Shown: positions 26,382 to 35,475 of the stretch, piece after piece | How the letters are laid out: every line of letters starts with the position of its first letter | Position numbering within the stretch: position 1 is the stretch's first letter | Source of the DNA: Candidatus Zixiibacteriota bacterium | GTDB lineage: Bacteria; Zixibacteria; MSB-5A5; GN15; FEB-12 | NCBI GenBank assembly: GCA_034439475.1 | Contig: JAWXAN010000007.1 | Coordinates: 30,920 to 94,919 of the forward strand | DNA length: 64,000 nucleotides | Direction: 5' to 3' | The notes under the pieces: model-generated | What the model was told of the DNA's origin: nothing | Seen by the model: only the letters and a program-made list of their open reading frames with translations | Databases searched by the model: none | Made by a program: the position numbers and the translations under genes

Positions 26382-26456
26382 AAGATATAGTCCTTCGGAA
26401 CGGCTTGTCAACTGATTAAATAGAGTGACACAGAAGCAATTACGACAGCGTAATTG
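26382..26456 (-). promoter_or_regulatory. Promoter and upstream dyad for the outer-membrane barrel gene
   Basis: On the minus strand TTGACA (26406-26411) is followed after 16-18 nt by TATATC/TATCTT (26382-26389). About 26 bp upstream lies a perfect 8-bp inverted repeat CAATTACG-ACAG-CGTAATTG (26437-26456), the expected position for an activator. The leader is about 85 nt. Confidence 0.65.
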
Positions 26457-26744
26457 TTTCATATATATGTTTACACTACGCAGGTTATGCGACGCGGAAA
26501 ACGCCATCAGAAATAGTTTGTGGCGCTCTATGTAGAAGTTGGCGTACGGGGAGGTACGCTAATTACAAAGTGGTGCAGGCCAGAGACGGCCTGCACGAAG
26601 ATCCAAAGACGAATCAGCCTGAGAAATGACTTCGTGGGGGTTATCCCCGCCCCGCACCAAACTTCATCAAACAGTTTGTTCTCACACCGGGCATATAAAA
26701 ACCCACCCGTTGGGTGGGCTACAGGAATATAAGATCACACCGTC
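26457..26744. repeat. Intergenic region with a reverse copy of the GTGCAGGCC repeat and a terminator
   Basis: 26573-26596 is a GTGCAGGCC...GGCCTGCAC hairpin with a downstream flank (to about 26640) that on the minus strand reads GTCATTTCTCAGGCTGATTCGTC. This is a diverged copy of the 66-bp repeat at 3592 and 3812. 26697-26719 is a terminator for the M14 peptidase gene: stem CCCACCC-AAC-GGGTGGG then five T residues on the minus strand. Small ORFs in both directions here look spurious. Confidence 0.7.
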
Positions 26745-28913
26745 CTATGGACAGCTGAGCGGTGATAGCGAAATAAAAAGATAATCAATAAGCGCCGTAA
26801 GATCTGAGATGTCGACCGGGGCGATGCAATCGAGTTCGAGCCGCGACTCAGGAGACGGGGGCGGCCCTCCCAAAAACAAGTAACTTATCAAGTCGGTCAG
26901 ATCTGAAATATCGACAACGGCGTCTCCGTCAAAATCTCCAAGAACGAATGGAACTGTCACGTTCGTCTTCACCAGCTGCGAATAAAGCCCTTCCTGACCT
27001 TGAGCATCTTTTGCTTTAATTTTATACCAATAGTCGCCTGGCGCTTTATCGATGAAGGAGAGAGTTGTGTCAGCTAAGGCGGAGAATAGTTCTGTTTCAA
27101 TACCGAAGAGATCGATATTGGCAAAGTCATCGACATACACGCCTTCGCCGAGAGTGCCGTTATCAGTGAGCAGAGCTAAACGGAATAAGACTTGCTGACC
27201 GCTGTACGGGGATAAGTCAAAGGCCGCTCTGACCCATCCGCCGGATGAGCCGGTCATGCCATTGCCGAGGTTGACATTGTTTGGATTTGTGTTTGTGGTC
27301 AAATTATTTGACAGGCTTGTGTAGGCAAATCCGCCATCGGTTGATACCTGCGCGTAAAAGTAATCGTAATTAGCCTCAACGTTATACCAGACCCAAAACA
27401 CCAGTGAGTCATTGGTTTTCACTTCGTAGGGAGATCGGGATATAAGCCAATGGGGAGCGAAATTTGTGTTAGTTGTTTTCCATGAAAATGTGCCGCCATG
27501 GGCACGGGTGGTACTTCGGTTGAAACGAAGGGGACTCCAGTCATTTGTGACAACTTCCACATTATCGGTCACAGTGGATTTGTTTTTGAGTTCTGAGATT
27601 CTATATGTGAGAGCGGGATTAATCGGATCGACATCCTGCCACGACAAAGAAAAATCCTCGGAGACTGAATCAGGAAGTGTGACGGTCGGGGCCAGGGGCT
27701 GGGCGTACAGATAGGGATTGCCTGCTATTTTTGCGAGAAAAATATTTGGCCACACATTCTCGGCGACAAGAGCCGGGATGCGAGCCGGATCAGGCCAAAA
27801 GCCATCGCTGTTACCGCCAATTTCGGTGGTGAATGAAATAATCCGCGACTTGAGTATTGTATCTCCCCACATCCAGTCATCGGCTGCGCCATTGGTAGGA
27901 TATAAACCCCAGCCGACACCGGGCGCGTAGCCATTAAACTTTACCGCAGAGTCGCCGACTGCTTTGTAAAAACTCTCCTGCGGCGTATATGTTCGATCGG
28001 AACCGCCCCACGGCCACAGCAATAGATCAGAGTAGCAGTGGATATTATTTACAATAACGAACTGTCGTGAGACAATAAAGTCCCTGATATTTTGCGTTTC
28101 AGGCTCTGAAAAAGGACTTGCACCTCGGTACACTTCCGAGGCGGTAACGCCCGAGGAACCGACATCGTCTATCCCCCACTCATGGGAATAATTTCGGTTG
28201 AGGTCAACGCCGAAGTTGCCATCGCCGTTATTGCGTCGATTTTTACGCCATAGCCCGCCACCGAGTGGGTTAATATTTTCGTTATGGACATACCCGTCGG
28301 GATTCACCACTGGCATGAAATAGAGTTCGCGATTATTAACGATATCGGTCACTACAGCATCGGTGCCATAATTTGTCAGCAGATGCGCCATGAAATGTAA
28401 AAGCGAAGCACCAGCCGCTGGTTCGCGGGCGTGAATGAGGGCATTATAAAAAACTTCGGGTTCGTTTTCATCGACCGTATGGTTATCTGAGATCTTAATA
28501 ACCCACATCTGTCTTCCTTCAAGGGTCTGTCCGGCAGAAAATTTCTGCGAGCAAAGAGTCGGATGGGCAATGGTAAGGCTGTCGAGATAGGCTTCGATTT
28601 GCGTAAAGGTCCGGAATCCGCCGAAATCCACTGCGGCGGTATTACGCGACTGATAAAATGCCCGAAGGTCTTTGACTTCGGTATGAAACTCAATGCCGAG
28701 TTCTCGCAATTTGGCGAGTTGGCTTTCGTTGGCAAAGATATCGGTGTGGCCGCCGCAGATGTCATGATCCAAGCCGAGTTTTTTGACTTCATTCCACTGC
28801 TCTTTGGATAATTCAGGGAGTTGAATTTGGGCAATTTTTTGTTCTGCCCCGAAAGCAAGCGAACCAAACATTATCGTGAGACTGAAGCAACCTATCGCGA
28901 AAAATCTTTTCAT
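26745..28913 (-). CDS. Secreted M14 zinc carboxypeptidase with dockerin-like C-terminal repeats
   Basis: This 722-aa protein has a signal peptide (1-22) and a propeptide-like region. The M14 domain (about 100-410) carries zinc ligands His161 and Glu164 (HAREP) and His292 (NNIHCYSD), a substrate Arg region NPDGY..VDLNRNY, and catalytic Glu364 (FTTEIGG). A beta-sandwich follows (about 450-640: FAPHWLISRSPYEVKTNDS, VYVDDF) resembling those attached to bacterial metalloproteases. The last roughly 65 residues hold two dockerin type I-like units, GDFDGDAVVDISDLT and APVDISDLTALIDYLF, with calcium-loop Asp spacing. The protein is expected outside the cell, removing C-terminal residues from peptides. 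It has its own terminator. Confidence 0.92.
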   Translation of the reverse strand: MKRFFAIGCFSLTIMFGSLAFGAEQKIAQIQLPELSKEQWNEVKKLGLDHDICGGHTDIFANESQLAKLRELGIEFHTEVKDLRAFYQSRNTAAVDFGGFRTFTQIEAYLDSLTIAHPTLCSQKFSAGQTLEGRQMWVIKISDNHTVDENEPEVFYNALIHAREPAAGASLLHFMAHLLTNYGTDAVVTDIVNNRELYFMPVVNPDGYVHNENINPLGGGLWRKNRRNNGDGNFGVDLNRNYSHEWGIDDVGSSGVTASEVYRGASPFSEPETQNIRDFIVSRQFVIVNNIHCYSDLLLWPWGGSDRTYTPQESFYKAVGDSAVKFNGYAPGVGWGLYPTNGAADDWMWGDTILKSRIISFTTEIGGNSDGFWPDPARIPALVAENVWPNIFLAKIAGNPYLYAQPLAPTVTLPDSVSEDFSLSWQDVDPINPALTYRISELKNKSTVTDNVEVVTNDWSPLRFNRSTTRAHGGTFSWKTTNTNFAPHWLISRSPYEVKTNDSLVFWVWYNVEANYDYFYAQVSTDGGFAYTSLSNNLTTNTNPNNVNLGNGMTGSSGGWVRAAFDLSPYSGQQVLFRLALLTDNGTLGEGVYVDDFANIDLFGIETELFSALADTTLSFIDKAPGDYWYKIKAKDAQGQEGLYSQLVKTNVTVPFVLGDFDGDAVVDISDLTDLISYLFLGGPPPSPESRLELDCIAPVDISDLTALIDYLFISLSPLSCP

Positions 28914-29055
28914 CAGTAATTTCCTAACTTATGGTACTGTAGGTAGTATCACCCGAACAGGCCGGGTGTTATGTAGAAGACAGACACAAGATATACCTTT
29001 TTCACCAGCGGACAAGTCTTTATTTACGACCCCCGAGAAGGCTGGCGAAAACTAT

Positions 29056-29083
29056 TTGAAATAGCAGCAGTTTCGTTTATACT
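29056..29083 (+). promoter_or_regulatory. Sigma70 promoter of purD
   Basis: TTGAAA (29056-29061) and TATACT (29078-29083) with a 16-nt spacer lie 25 bp before the purD ATG. In the same divergent gap an imperfect hairpin CACCCG...CGGGTG (28950-28968) lies upstream of the M14 gene. Confidence 0.6.
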
Positions 29084-29107
29084 GGCACTCTGAAGGAAGT
29101 AAATAGC

Positions 29108-30469
29108 ATGGGTTTAAAAGTATTAGTCATTGGTTCGGGGGCTCGCGAACATGCATTGGTCTGGACACTCAAGTCCTCGAAGAAGGTTGAGCGTATTTTC
29201 TGCGCGCCCGGAAATGCGGCAATCTCGCAGCATGCCAAATGCGTGAATCTCAAGTCCGAAAATATCCGTGGGCTCTCAGATTTTGCTTTTCGCAATAAAA
29301 TAAACCTAACTGTTGTGGGGCCGGAAAAATGTCTAGCAATGGGGATCGTCGATGAGTTCCAGCGTCGGAAGCTGAAGATATTCGGCCCCGATCGCAAAGC
29401 GGCCCAGCTTGAGAGCAGCAAAGTATTCGCCAAAGATTTCATGCAACGACACCATATTCCGACTGCGCCGTACAGGGTTTTCTCTACATTTGCAGAAGCC
29501 ATTGGCTTTTGTAAAACTGTTGAATATCCAATTGTCATCAAAGCCGACGGACTTGCGGCTGGAAAAGGCGTGATAATTGTGAAGAATTTCGATGATGCAT
29601 CGGCTGTAATAGATGACATTATGGAAAAACGAATATTCGGGCAGGCAGGCACCAAAATCGTCATTGAAACATGTCTTGTTGGCGAAGAAGTCTCGGTCAT
29701 GGCTGTCACGGACGGAATATCCATTCTGTCACTTCTTCCCAGCCAGGATCATAAACGCGCTCTCGATGGCGACCGAGGTCCAAATACTGGCGGAATGGGC
29801 GCTTATTGTCCAACTCCGTATATCACGCCTGATATTACTGAACAAATTTATGAGCATATTCTCCTGCCGGTTTTGACAGGCCTAAGAAAGGATAATTTGG
29901 AGTACACAGGCGTACTCTACGCTGGTCTCATGCTGACTGAATCCGGCCCAAGGGTGCTTGAGTTCAACGTTCGCTTTGGAGATCCGGAAACGCAAGTGGT
30001 CCTCCCTTTGCTCAAGACTGATTTAGTAGATTTGATCATTGCATGTATGGACAAGAAGCTCCAGTCTTTCTCTCCTGAGTGGTGTCCGGGTTCTGCGGCC
30101 TGTGTTGTGATGGCATCGCGAGGCTATCCCGGAAAATATCCAACTGGTAAAAGAATCACCGGTCTTCCCGGACAGGCATCGGCTGATTCGTTTGTGCTCC
30201 ATGCCGGTACAAGACGCGACAATAATGTCTGGTTGACGGATGGAGGTCGGGTGCTTTCTGTTGTCGGGACTGGTTCGGATTTAAAGGCGGCTTTGGCAAG
30301 AGCCTACGACGTGGTGAGGCGGATACGTTTTGACGGGGCGATGTTTCGCAAAGATATAGGTTTGCGCGCGCTCAGCGCTCCCCCTCCCCCGCTGGCGGTT
30401 CCCAGACCGATTGAGTTGATCGAGCAGGATCAGGATATCGACGAAGCTCCGCAGACGGCATTGGAATAG
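29108..30469 (+). CDS. purD: Phosphoribosylamine-glycine ligase (GARS)
   Basis: PurD catalyses the second step of purine synthesis, joining glycine to phosphoribosylamine with ATP. It has the N-terminal domain LKVLVIGSGAREHALVW, the ATP-grasp core IKADGLAAGKGVIIV, the family signature DHKRALDGDRGPNTGGMGAY, and the metal-binding VLEFNVRFGDPETQ. AAGGAAGT precedes the ATG. At 453 residues it is about 25-30 longer than usual. The extra is a Pro-rich and then acidic tail (APPPPLAVPRP...QDQDIDEAPQ) of no known function. It is a lone plus-strand gene, distant from other pur genes. Confidence 0.97.
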   Translation: MGLKVLVIGSGAREHALVWTLKSSKKVERIFCAPGNAAISQHAKCVNLKSENIRGLSDFAFRNKINLTVVGPEKCLAMGIVDEFQRRKLKIFGPDRKAAQLESSKVFAKDFMQRHHIPTAPYRVFSTFAEAIGFCKTVEYPIVIKADGLAAGKGVIIVKNFDDASAVIDDIMEKRIFGQAGTKIVIETCLVGEEVSVMAVTDGISILSLLPSQDHKRALDGDRGPNTGGMGAYCPTPYITPDITEQIYEHILLPVLTGLRKDNLEYTGVLYAGLMLTESGPRVLEFNVRFGDPETQVVLPLLKTDLVDLIIACMDKKLQSFSPEWCPGSAACVVMASRGYPGKYPTGKRITGLPGQASADSFVLHAGTRRDNNVWLTDGGRVLSVVGTGSDLKAALARAYDVVRRIRFDGAMFRKDIGLRALSAPPPPLAVPRPIELIEQDQDIDEAPQTALE

Positions 30470-30644
30470 CCTGTTTTACTTATTTTTTATAACTGGAGCA
30501 TATTCAACAAATTAAAGGAATTGTGCGTCTACAATCGAGCGGATAAACAGGCAAAACGAAAAAGGGCAATTGGAACCTTGAAGATTGTCAGGCATTTAAG
30601 AAGGTAAGATTAAGAAGCTGATTTATTAATTGGAAGGAGATTTG

Positions 30645-31547
30645 ATGATCGCGAAAAAAAAGACAGGCAAACTGAAGGTAGCACAAGCGCTAATTGTACT
30701 CTTGAGCGTCTGCGGCATTCAGGCCTTTGCTCTCGATACGGAAAAAGCCAAAGAATCATTTAACAAGGGTGTGACCGCCTCTCAGGCTGGAAATACTGAC
30801 GAAGCGATTGTTGCTTACAACGCGGCCATTACCTTTGATCCTAATTATGTCGATTCTTATTTGAATTTGGGCACGATTTATTTTGAGCAGCAGAAATTTG
30901 AAGAAGCGCTTACGCAATTTAAGACAGCAGCCGCGAAGGCTCCTGAAAATAAGGACGCCTTCGCAAATCTCGGCCGGGTTCAACTCAAATTGAAAAATTT
31001 TACCGAAGCTGAGGCCTCGCTGACCAAGGCGATCTCGATTGACAATAAGGACGGTTCGCTTTACAAGGATCTCGGCAAGATATATGGAGAAGCCAAGAAT
31101 TATCCTAAAATCATCGAGACAATGAACAGCGCTCATGAACTCGGAGCGGGTGATGACATCACCTATGTTCTGCTTGGGAATGCATACGAGAAAACGAACA
31201 AAAGCCAGGAGGCGATTGCAGCGTATCACAAATCAATTGAAGTGGAGAAGAAAAACTATAATGCCCATTTTGCGCTGGGTCAGATTTATATGAACCAGGA
31301 GAAATTTCAGCAAGCCGCGACCGAATTTAAGGCTGCCTTAGAGGCCGCCCCGTCCAAGTATCGCGCGGCGTATAATTATGCAACGGCAACGGAAAGTTTC
31401 AGCCAAGATGATTATGCGGGCAATATCGCAAACTGGGAGGCTTTTGTTCGGGTGGCAAAAAATAACCCGAAAGCAAACAAGGATATTGCAGTAGCACAGC
31501 AGCATATCAAAGACCTTCAGGCCGCGATAGCGCAAGTCGGCGAATAA
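30645..31547 (+). CDS. Secreted tetratricopeptide repeat protein
   Basis: I choose the ATG at 30645, preceded by AAGGAGA; a TTG 15 nt upstream is inside the ribosome-binding site. The 300-aa protein has a signal peptide or N-terminal anchor (basic MIAKKKTGKLK, hydrophobic to about 28, cleavage near FA-L). About six TPR units follow, for example YVDSYLNLGTIYFEQQKFEE and NYNAHFALGQIYMNQEKFQQ, each of 34 residues. It is likely a periplasmic scaffold for protein-protein contacts; the partner is unknown. It ends at a strong bidirectional terminator. Confidence 0.85.
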   Translation: MIAKKKTGKLKVAQALIVLLSVCGIQAFALDTEKAKESFNKGVTASQAGNTDEAIVAYNAAITFDPNYVDSYLNLGTIYFEQQKFEEALTQFKTAAAKAPENKDAFANLGRVQLKLKNFTEAEASLTKAISIDNKDGSLYKDLGKIYGEAKNYPKIIETMNSAHELGAGDDITYVLLGNAYEKTNKSQEAIAAYHKSIEVEKKNYNAHFALGQIYMNQEKFQQAATEFKAALEAAPSKYRAAYNYATATESFSQDDYAGNIANWEAFVRVAKNNPKANKDIAVAQQHIKDLQAAIAQVGE

Positions 31548-31566
31548 AAGTACAGACAGTTGTGAA

Positions 31567-31600
31567 ATAAAAAAGCCCGAATGATTCGGGCTTTTTTATT
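31567..31600. terminator. Bidirectional terminator between converging genes
   Basis: AAAAAAGCCCGAAT..ATTCGGGCTTTTTT forms an 11-bp or longer stem with A/T runs on both sides. It can stop the plus-strand TPR gene (ending 31547) and the minus-strand gene (ending 31625). Confidence 0.88.
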
Positions 31601-31624
31601 AATCGTATTTACAGGTGTTCGGGT

Positions 31625-32878
31625 TTAGTTTGATAACTCAAGCTTTTTGAATTCTTCCCAATCGACACGAATATTTTCACCGTCTGACAGGGTTATAAAT
31701 ATCCCCTTGTTGCTATCGTCGACATCGTTGCTTCCGCGGAGATCAAGCGTCCGGCCGTCGCGAAGTGTCACCAGCGATGAGCGGTAGCTTTTCTTCTCAA
31801 TGGATTTAATCAGACCAAATTCGACATCGTAGCTGACATTGCGTGTGTCACCGTCAAGAATTTCCCATGAGTGGGTTTCATCGTTATCCCATCGGATTGT
31901 CCCAGTATATGTGTCGCCGTCCTCGGTTGTTACGGTCCCGCTGAGGGCTTTGCCGCCATCAAAAGTGTTATAGCTAATGGTGCTCGGCGCGGGCTTCAAA
32001 GTCAGCTTCTCGAATTCACTCCATTCAATAGTGACCTGGCCGAATCCGGGATCGGATACAATTATCCCTCGGTTGCCGTCATCGATGTCATTTGAGTTGC
32101 GGAGCAGGACTTCTTCTCCTCCGGTGAGGATTAACTGAGCGCCATTTGAGCTATAGCGTTTGATGGATGCGATTTTGTCAAAGCGAATCTTGCGGGTCCG
32201 CCCTTTATTTTCGCCGTCGAGAACATCGGTTGTAAATATCTCGTCCACATCCCAGCAGATGAAACCGGTGAACTCTTCGCCCCGTCTGGTTGTCGCGGTT
32301 CCGTAGAGACGCTGGCCAAATGTAGAGACCTGGTCACCGTTGGTTGCTGAAAACTCGATGCTCTTGATATCATCCCATGTGAACTCAGTCTCGCCATTGC
32401 TTGGATCTTCAATTACAATCTCCCTGATATGCGAGCCAATATCAGACGAGCCGCCGACCATTTCTACTTCGATACCGGATTTCAATAAGAGTCGCACACG
32501 ATCATCGTCGACGACCTCGAGGGATTGCAGATGTCCAAAGCGAATTCCGGATTCGGCGCTTGTCGGCCACTCATCCCAGTTATCATGATCGTTGACTTTG
32601 ATACCGAATAGAGTAACTGAGCCGTTGTTTCGGTCACCATATTTTTTGCGGTTTGATTTCGAGCTTTCGTTGAGTTGACGGCGTGTTATCTCTTTGGTTC
32701 CATTGAGAATGTCGATCCAAGATCCCTCGTTTTTATCCCATCGAATAAGCCCTTCGAATGTGTCGCCATCGACTGTCGTGAGTTTTCCGTGAATACGGTC
32801 CTCGTTCTCGGCTTGAGCAAGGCGAGCCGCAAAGAGCAAAGCTATAGTGAGAAATATAATATGTTTTGAAATCTTCAT
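31625..32878 (-). CDS. Secreted protein of three tandem beta modules, function unknown
   Basis: This 417-aa protein has a signal peptide (1-23, ending AQA-E) and no lipobox. The mature part holds three copies of a module of about 125 residues. Each runs from a GT/GKLTTxxGDTxxGxIxWD start, through LDGxxR...IxSI, to a xLRxSNDIDDxNxGIxV segment and a terminal WxEFxxLxL. Copies begin near residues 30, 180 and 305. The repeated DGDT(F/Y) and IxWD..E patterns suggest small beta barrels that bind a common ligand. I do not recognise a named family. A promoter TTGTCT-17-TATTAA (32925-32953) and a palindrome CACAGCTGTG (32905-32914) lie upstream. Confidence 0.85.
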   Translation of the reverse strand: MKISKHIIFLTIALLFAARLAQAENEDRIHGKLTTVDGDTFEGLIRWDKNEGSWIDILNGTKEITRRQLNESSKSNRKKYGDRNNGSVTLFGIKVNDHDNWDEWPTSAESGIRFGHLQSLEVVDDDRVRLLLKSGIEVEMVGGSSDIGSHIREIVIEDPSNGETEFTWDDIKSIEFSATNGDQVSTFGQRLYGTATTRRGEEFTGFICWDVDEIFTTDVLDGENKGRTRKIRFDKIASIKRYSSNGAQLILTGGEEVLLRNSNDIDDGNRGIIVSDPGFGQVTIEWSEFEKLTLKPAPSTISYNTFDGGKALSGTVTTEDGDTYTGTIRWDNDETHSWEILDGDTRNVSYDVEFGLIKSIEKKSYRSSLVTLRDGRTLDLRGSNDVDDSNKGIFITLSDGENIRVDWEEFKKLELSN

Positions 32879-32904
32879 AAATCCTTCCCGGTTATTTCAT
32901 ACTT

Positions 32905-32953
32905 CACAGCTGTGCATACGAAAATTAATATCAAATTGTTGCACAAGAGACAA
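32905..32953 (-). promoter_or_regulatory. Promoter and operator-like palindrome for the triple-module protein
   Basis: On the minus strand TTGTCT (32948-32953) and TATTAA (32925-32930) are spaced by 17 nt. A perfect 10-bp palindrome CACAGCTGTG (32905-32914) follows at about +5 to +14, where a repressor would block initiation. Confidence 0.5.
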
Positions 32954-32995
32954 GTCCGGCTTCAATTAGATATGTAAGGAAAGAACCTGAGAAAT

Positions 32996-35281
32996 CTACT
33001 TTAAAAGGAGCATTTTATTGACGAAAGAAAGGCCGTCGGTCTGAAGTCTATAAAAATAGACTCCGGAAGGCGCAGGCCGATTGGTATGAGAGATACCGTC
33101 CCATGTTACATGATGTGTACCGGCAGATTTTAGACCTTGAACAAGAATATTTACTCTTTGCCCCAGAATGTTAAAGACCTCGAGGATGACTGAGGTTGTC
33201 AGGGGAAGTTCATAGGTGATGGTTGTGCTTGGATTGAAAGGATTCGGGTAATTTGTATGGAGCTTATATGAGTTGGGAAGTGAGCTATTGGTAATCTCTT
33301 CTACCGGTGTTGAGACTCCAACGGAAATCACCCCATCGACTATCACAGGATTGCTATGAGAACCGTCTGGGGCTGTCAGGAATGGGTCTTGAAGTCCGCC
33401 AAGGCTTGACGATATCAATGTATTCCCCTCTAAGTCCAATGTCCGGATATGGATGTTTGCGAGGAGATATTGTCCGGGAAGAAGGCTGTCGGATATGGAA
33501 TTGCCTTCAATAACGATTGTGGATGGATATTCAGATCGGTTTAACTGAAGGGAAAAAACAGGAGACTGCGCCGGGTCGATAGCAACAGAATCTATAGCAA
33601 AGAGAGTCGTGTCAAATTCGAGAGGAAGAAAAATGCCTTTGATTGCTCGGTTGAGCGATAAGCTCAACGGGATAACCGATTCTGAAAGGGTTTCGATTTG
33701 GGTCGAGCCGAATGAAATGGTGTCTGTTGCGGTGACTGTGTTCGGTTTTCTAACGGTGTACAGTACTGGAAGAAGGACAGTTGAGTCATTGTTGTCGGTA
33801 TCGACCAGAGATATCGAGCCGCTGTATTGTCCTATCTGGAAGGAATTGGCATTGATAGAAATCTCAAGCGTGTCAGGTGTCAACCCCGAAATCGGCGTGA
33901 CAGAAAGCCAGCTCGTGTTCGAGGCGACCATAAAATGTATCGGGTTGTAGCCAGCATGGTGGATAATTACTTTTTGTGATAACGGCACAAAGCTGTCGAC
34001 CTGGGATTCAAACGACAGGACTTCGGGTGTTAGTAACAGATGGGGTTCATTATATTTTGTAATCGATGCAAAGATATCCCAATTGCCGTTTCGGTTATCA
34101 GCCCAGGTCACGTATCTGAATCGTCCGTCGAGGGCGACATCGGGACGAATCTGCGCGCTGTCTTTGAAATTGTTTGCCTGGAGATTGGCCTCGCGGATTA
34201 CTCCATCGACATCGAGCATCTGCCCGACAATATCCCACGACGTTGACGTTGAATCAGCCCAAATAATTGAGACGTTGCCGCGGCGGTCGGCGGCGATTGC
34301 CGGTTCGCGCTGGGCCAGGGTAGTGCCGTCGCGATTGACTTTTGTTTCGGCGAGGACTGCATTGTAGAGAGTATCGAGCTTTCGGGCGTAAATATCAGGG
34401 TTGGCCGGATACGTCCCATTACGCCAGTCTACCCATACCACAGTAAAACAGCCAGCTCCATCGGCGGCAATGTCAGGAAAGGCCTGTCGGCTTCCGTTCG
34501 TTTCGCCGCTCACCCGAAAATTATTTCCACGGCGATTGCCTGCTTGGTCAAAGCGCTGAACAAAAATATCATCGTTGCCTGCGCGGTTGTCATACCATGT
34601 CACAATAAACCAGCCTTCGGGGGCTATTGCGATCCGAGGGGCATGTTGTTGTGAAGGTCCAATGTCGTCGTTTATCTTGAAATTAGAACCGCTCATCGCT
34701 CCTGTCGAAGACATTATTTGCCCATAGATATCCCAGTTTTGGTTTCGGTAATCGGCCCACACGACAACTCCTCCACCGGACTTGTAGAGCGCAATATCCG
34801 GAGCGCTTTTGAGCGAATCCGGCAATTCAATGGTTAGCAGTTGGTTTGCGGCTTGCCAAGCGAGATTGGAGTCAAGACTTTGAAAATAAATATCTGGTTT
34901 GAATGGGTAGAGTCCGCTACGATAGTCGTTCCAAATGACAACATATGAGCCATTGAGATCGGCACTGATTGCTGGTTCACTTTGATGCGCCCCGATGAGA
35001 TCATCGTTAATTTTCTTGCTTATGCCACGCGGGATACCGGCTCGGGTAAACTGCTGAAGGTAGATATCACTGTTGCCGTTTCGTTTGTCGACCCATGCGA
35101 TTGCTATATTTCCCGTGCCTGACACGGCGATTTGCGGCTGACTTTGTTCAGTCAGACTTTGGCCAATATTGACTATAAAGTCACTCGACTGCTGTGCCTC
35201 GGTGTGAGTCGACAGGAGAGAAACCGCGAGGCACATGCCTACTCGCACAACATTGAAACGCATAGCTCTGCCATTGTTCAT
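32996..35281 (-). CDS. Large secreted protein: propeller-like repeats, cohesin-like region, C-terminal sorting domain
   Basis: The 761-aa product begins at ATG 35281 (or 35263, better as a signal-peptide start MRFNVVRVGMCLAVS). A longer frame to 35350 runs through a terminator. The first roughly 400 residues hold repeated blades of the type PDIAxxxxGxxVVWxDxRNGNxDIY, as in beta-propeller surface proteins. A BACON-like Ig domain follows (VASNTSWLSVTPISGLTP). Next comes a region from DTISFGSTQIETLS through GIFLPLEFDTTLF that looks like a cohesin fold. The last roughly 95 residues are a type IX/FlgD-Ig sorting domain (NYPNPFNPSTTITYELP, FNILGQRV, VTWDG, PSGVYFYRL, KMLLLK). It should be exported to the cell surface. 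Confidence 0.85.
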   Translation of the reverse strand: MNNGRAMRFNVVRVGMCLAVSLLSTHTEAQQSSDFIVNIGQSLTEQSQPQIAVSGTGNIAIAWVDKRNGNSDIYLQQFTRAGIPRGISKKINDDLIGAHQSEPAISADLNGSYVVIWNDYRSGLYPFKPDIYFQSLDSNLAWQAANQLLTIELPDSLKSAPDIALYKSGGGVVVWADYRNQNWDIYGQIMSSTGAMSGSNFKINDDIGPSQQHAPRIAIAPEGWFIVTWYDNRAGNDDIFVQRFDQAGNRRGNNFRVSGETNGSRQAFPDIAADGAGCFTVVWVDWRNGTYPANPDIYARKLDTLYNAVLAETKVNRDGTTLAQREPAIAADRRGNVSIIWADSTSTSWDIVGQMLDVDGVIREANLQANNFKDSAQIRPDVALDGRFRYVTWADNRNGNWDIFASITKYNEPHLLLTPEVLSFESQVDSFVPLSQKVIIHHAGYNPIHFMVASNTSWLSVTPISGLTPDTLEISINANSFQIGQYSGSISLVDTDNNDSTVLLPVLYTVRKPNTVTATDTISFGSTQIETLSESVIPLSLSLNRAIKGIFLPLEFDTTLFAIDSVAIDPAQSPVFSLQLNRSEYPSTIVIEGNSISDSLLPGQYLLANIHIRTLDLEGNTLISSSLGGLQDPFLTAPDGSHSNPVIVDGVISVGVSTPVEEITNSSLPNSYKLHTNYPNPFNPSTTITYELPLTTSVILEVFNILGQRVNILVQGLKSAGTHHVTWDGISHTNRPAPSGVYFYRLQTDGLSFVNKMLLLK

Positions 35282-35299
35282 AGGCTCGATAATGGCAAT

Positions 35300-35329
35300 A
35301 AAAATGCCCGTTCGGATGAACGGGCATTT
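35300..35329 (-). terminator. Rho-independent terminator after the HU / COX24-like unit
   Basis: A perfect 12-bp stem AAATGCCCGTTC/GAACGGGCATTT with a 4-nt loop and a T-rich tail on the minus strand. It lies 147 bp beyond the COX24-like stop and just upstream of the 761-aa protein start. It insulates the two units and supports the shorter start of the latter. Confidence 0.88.
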
Positions 35330-35475
35330 ACGATTGCAAATCAGCCGCAATGACTTGTGGCGGTTACAGTTCCATTTTGTGTCTTAAGCCGGCTTTTTTG
35401 TTTTGTGACCGACCTGACCTGAAGGAAGGGAAATTACTGCCCAAGACAGCGGAGAATACTTCCCGAACGCCAGCC

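Noticed and set aside
26301..26507. 68-aa minus-strand ORF upstream of the barrel gene
   Set aside because: It covers the promoter and dyad of the barrel gene, and the translation looks random.
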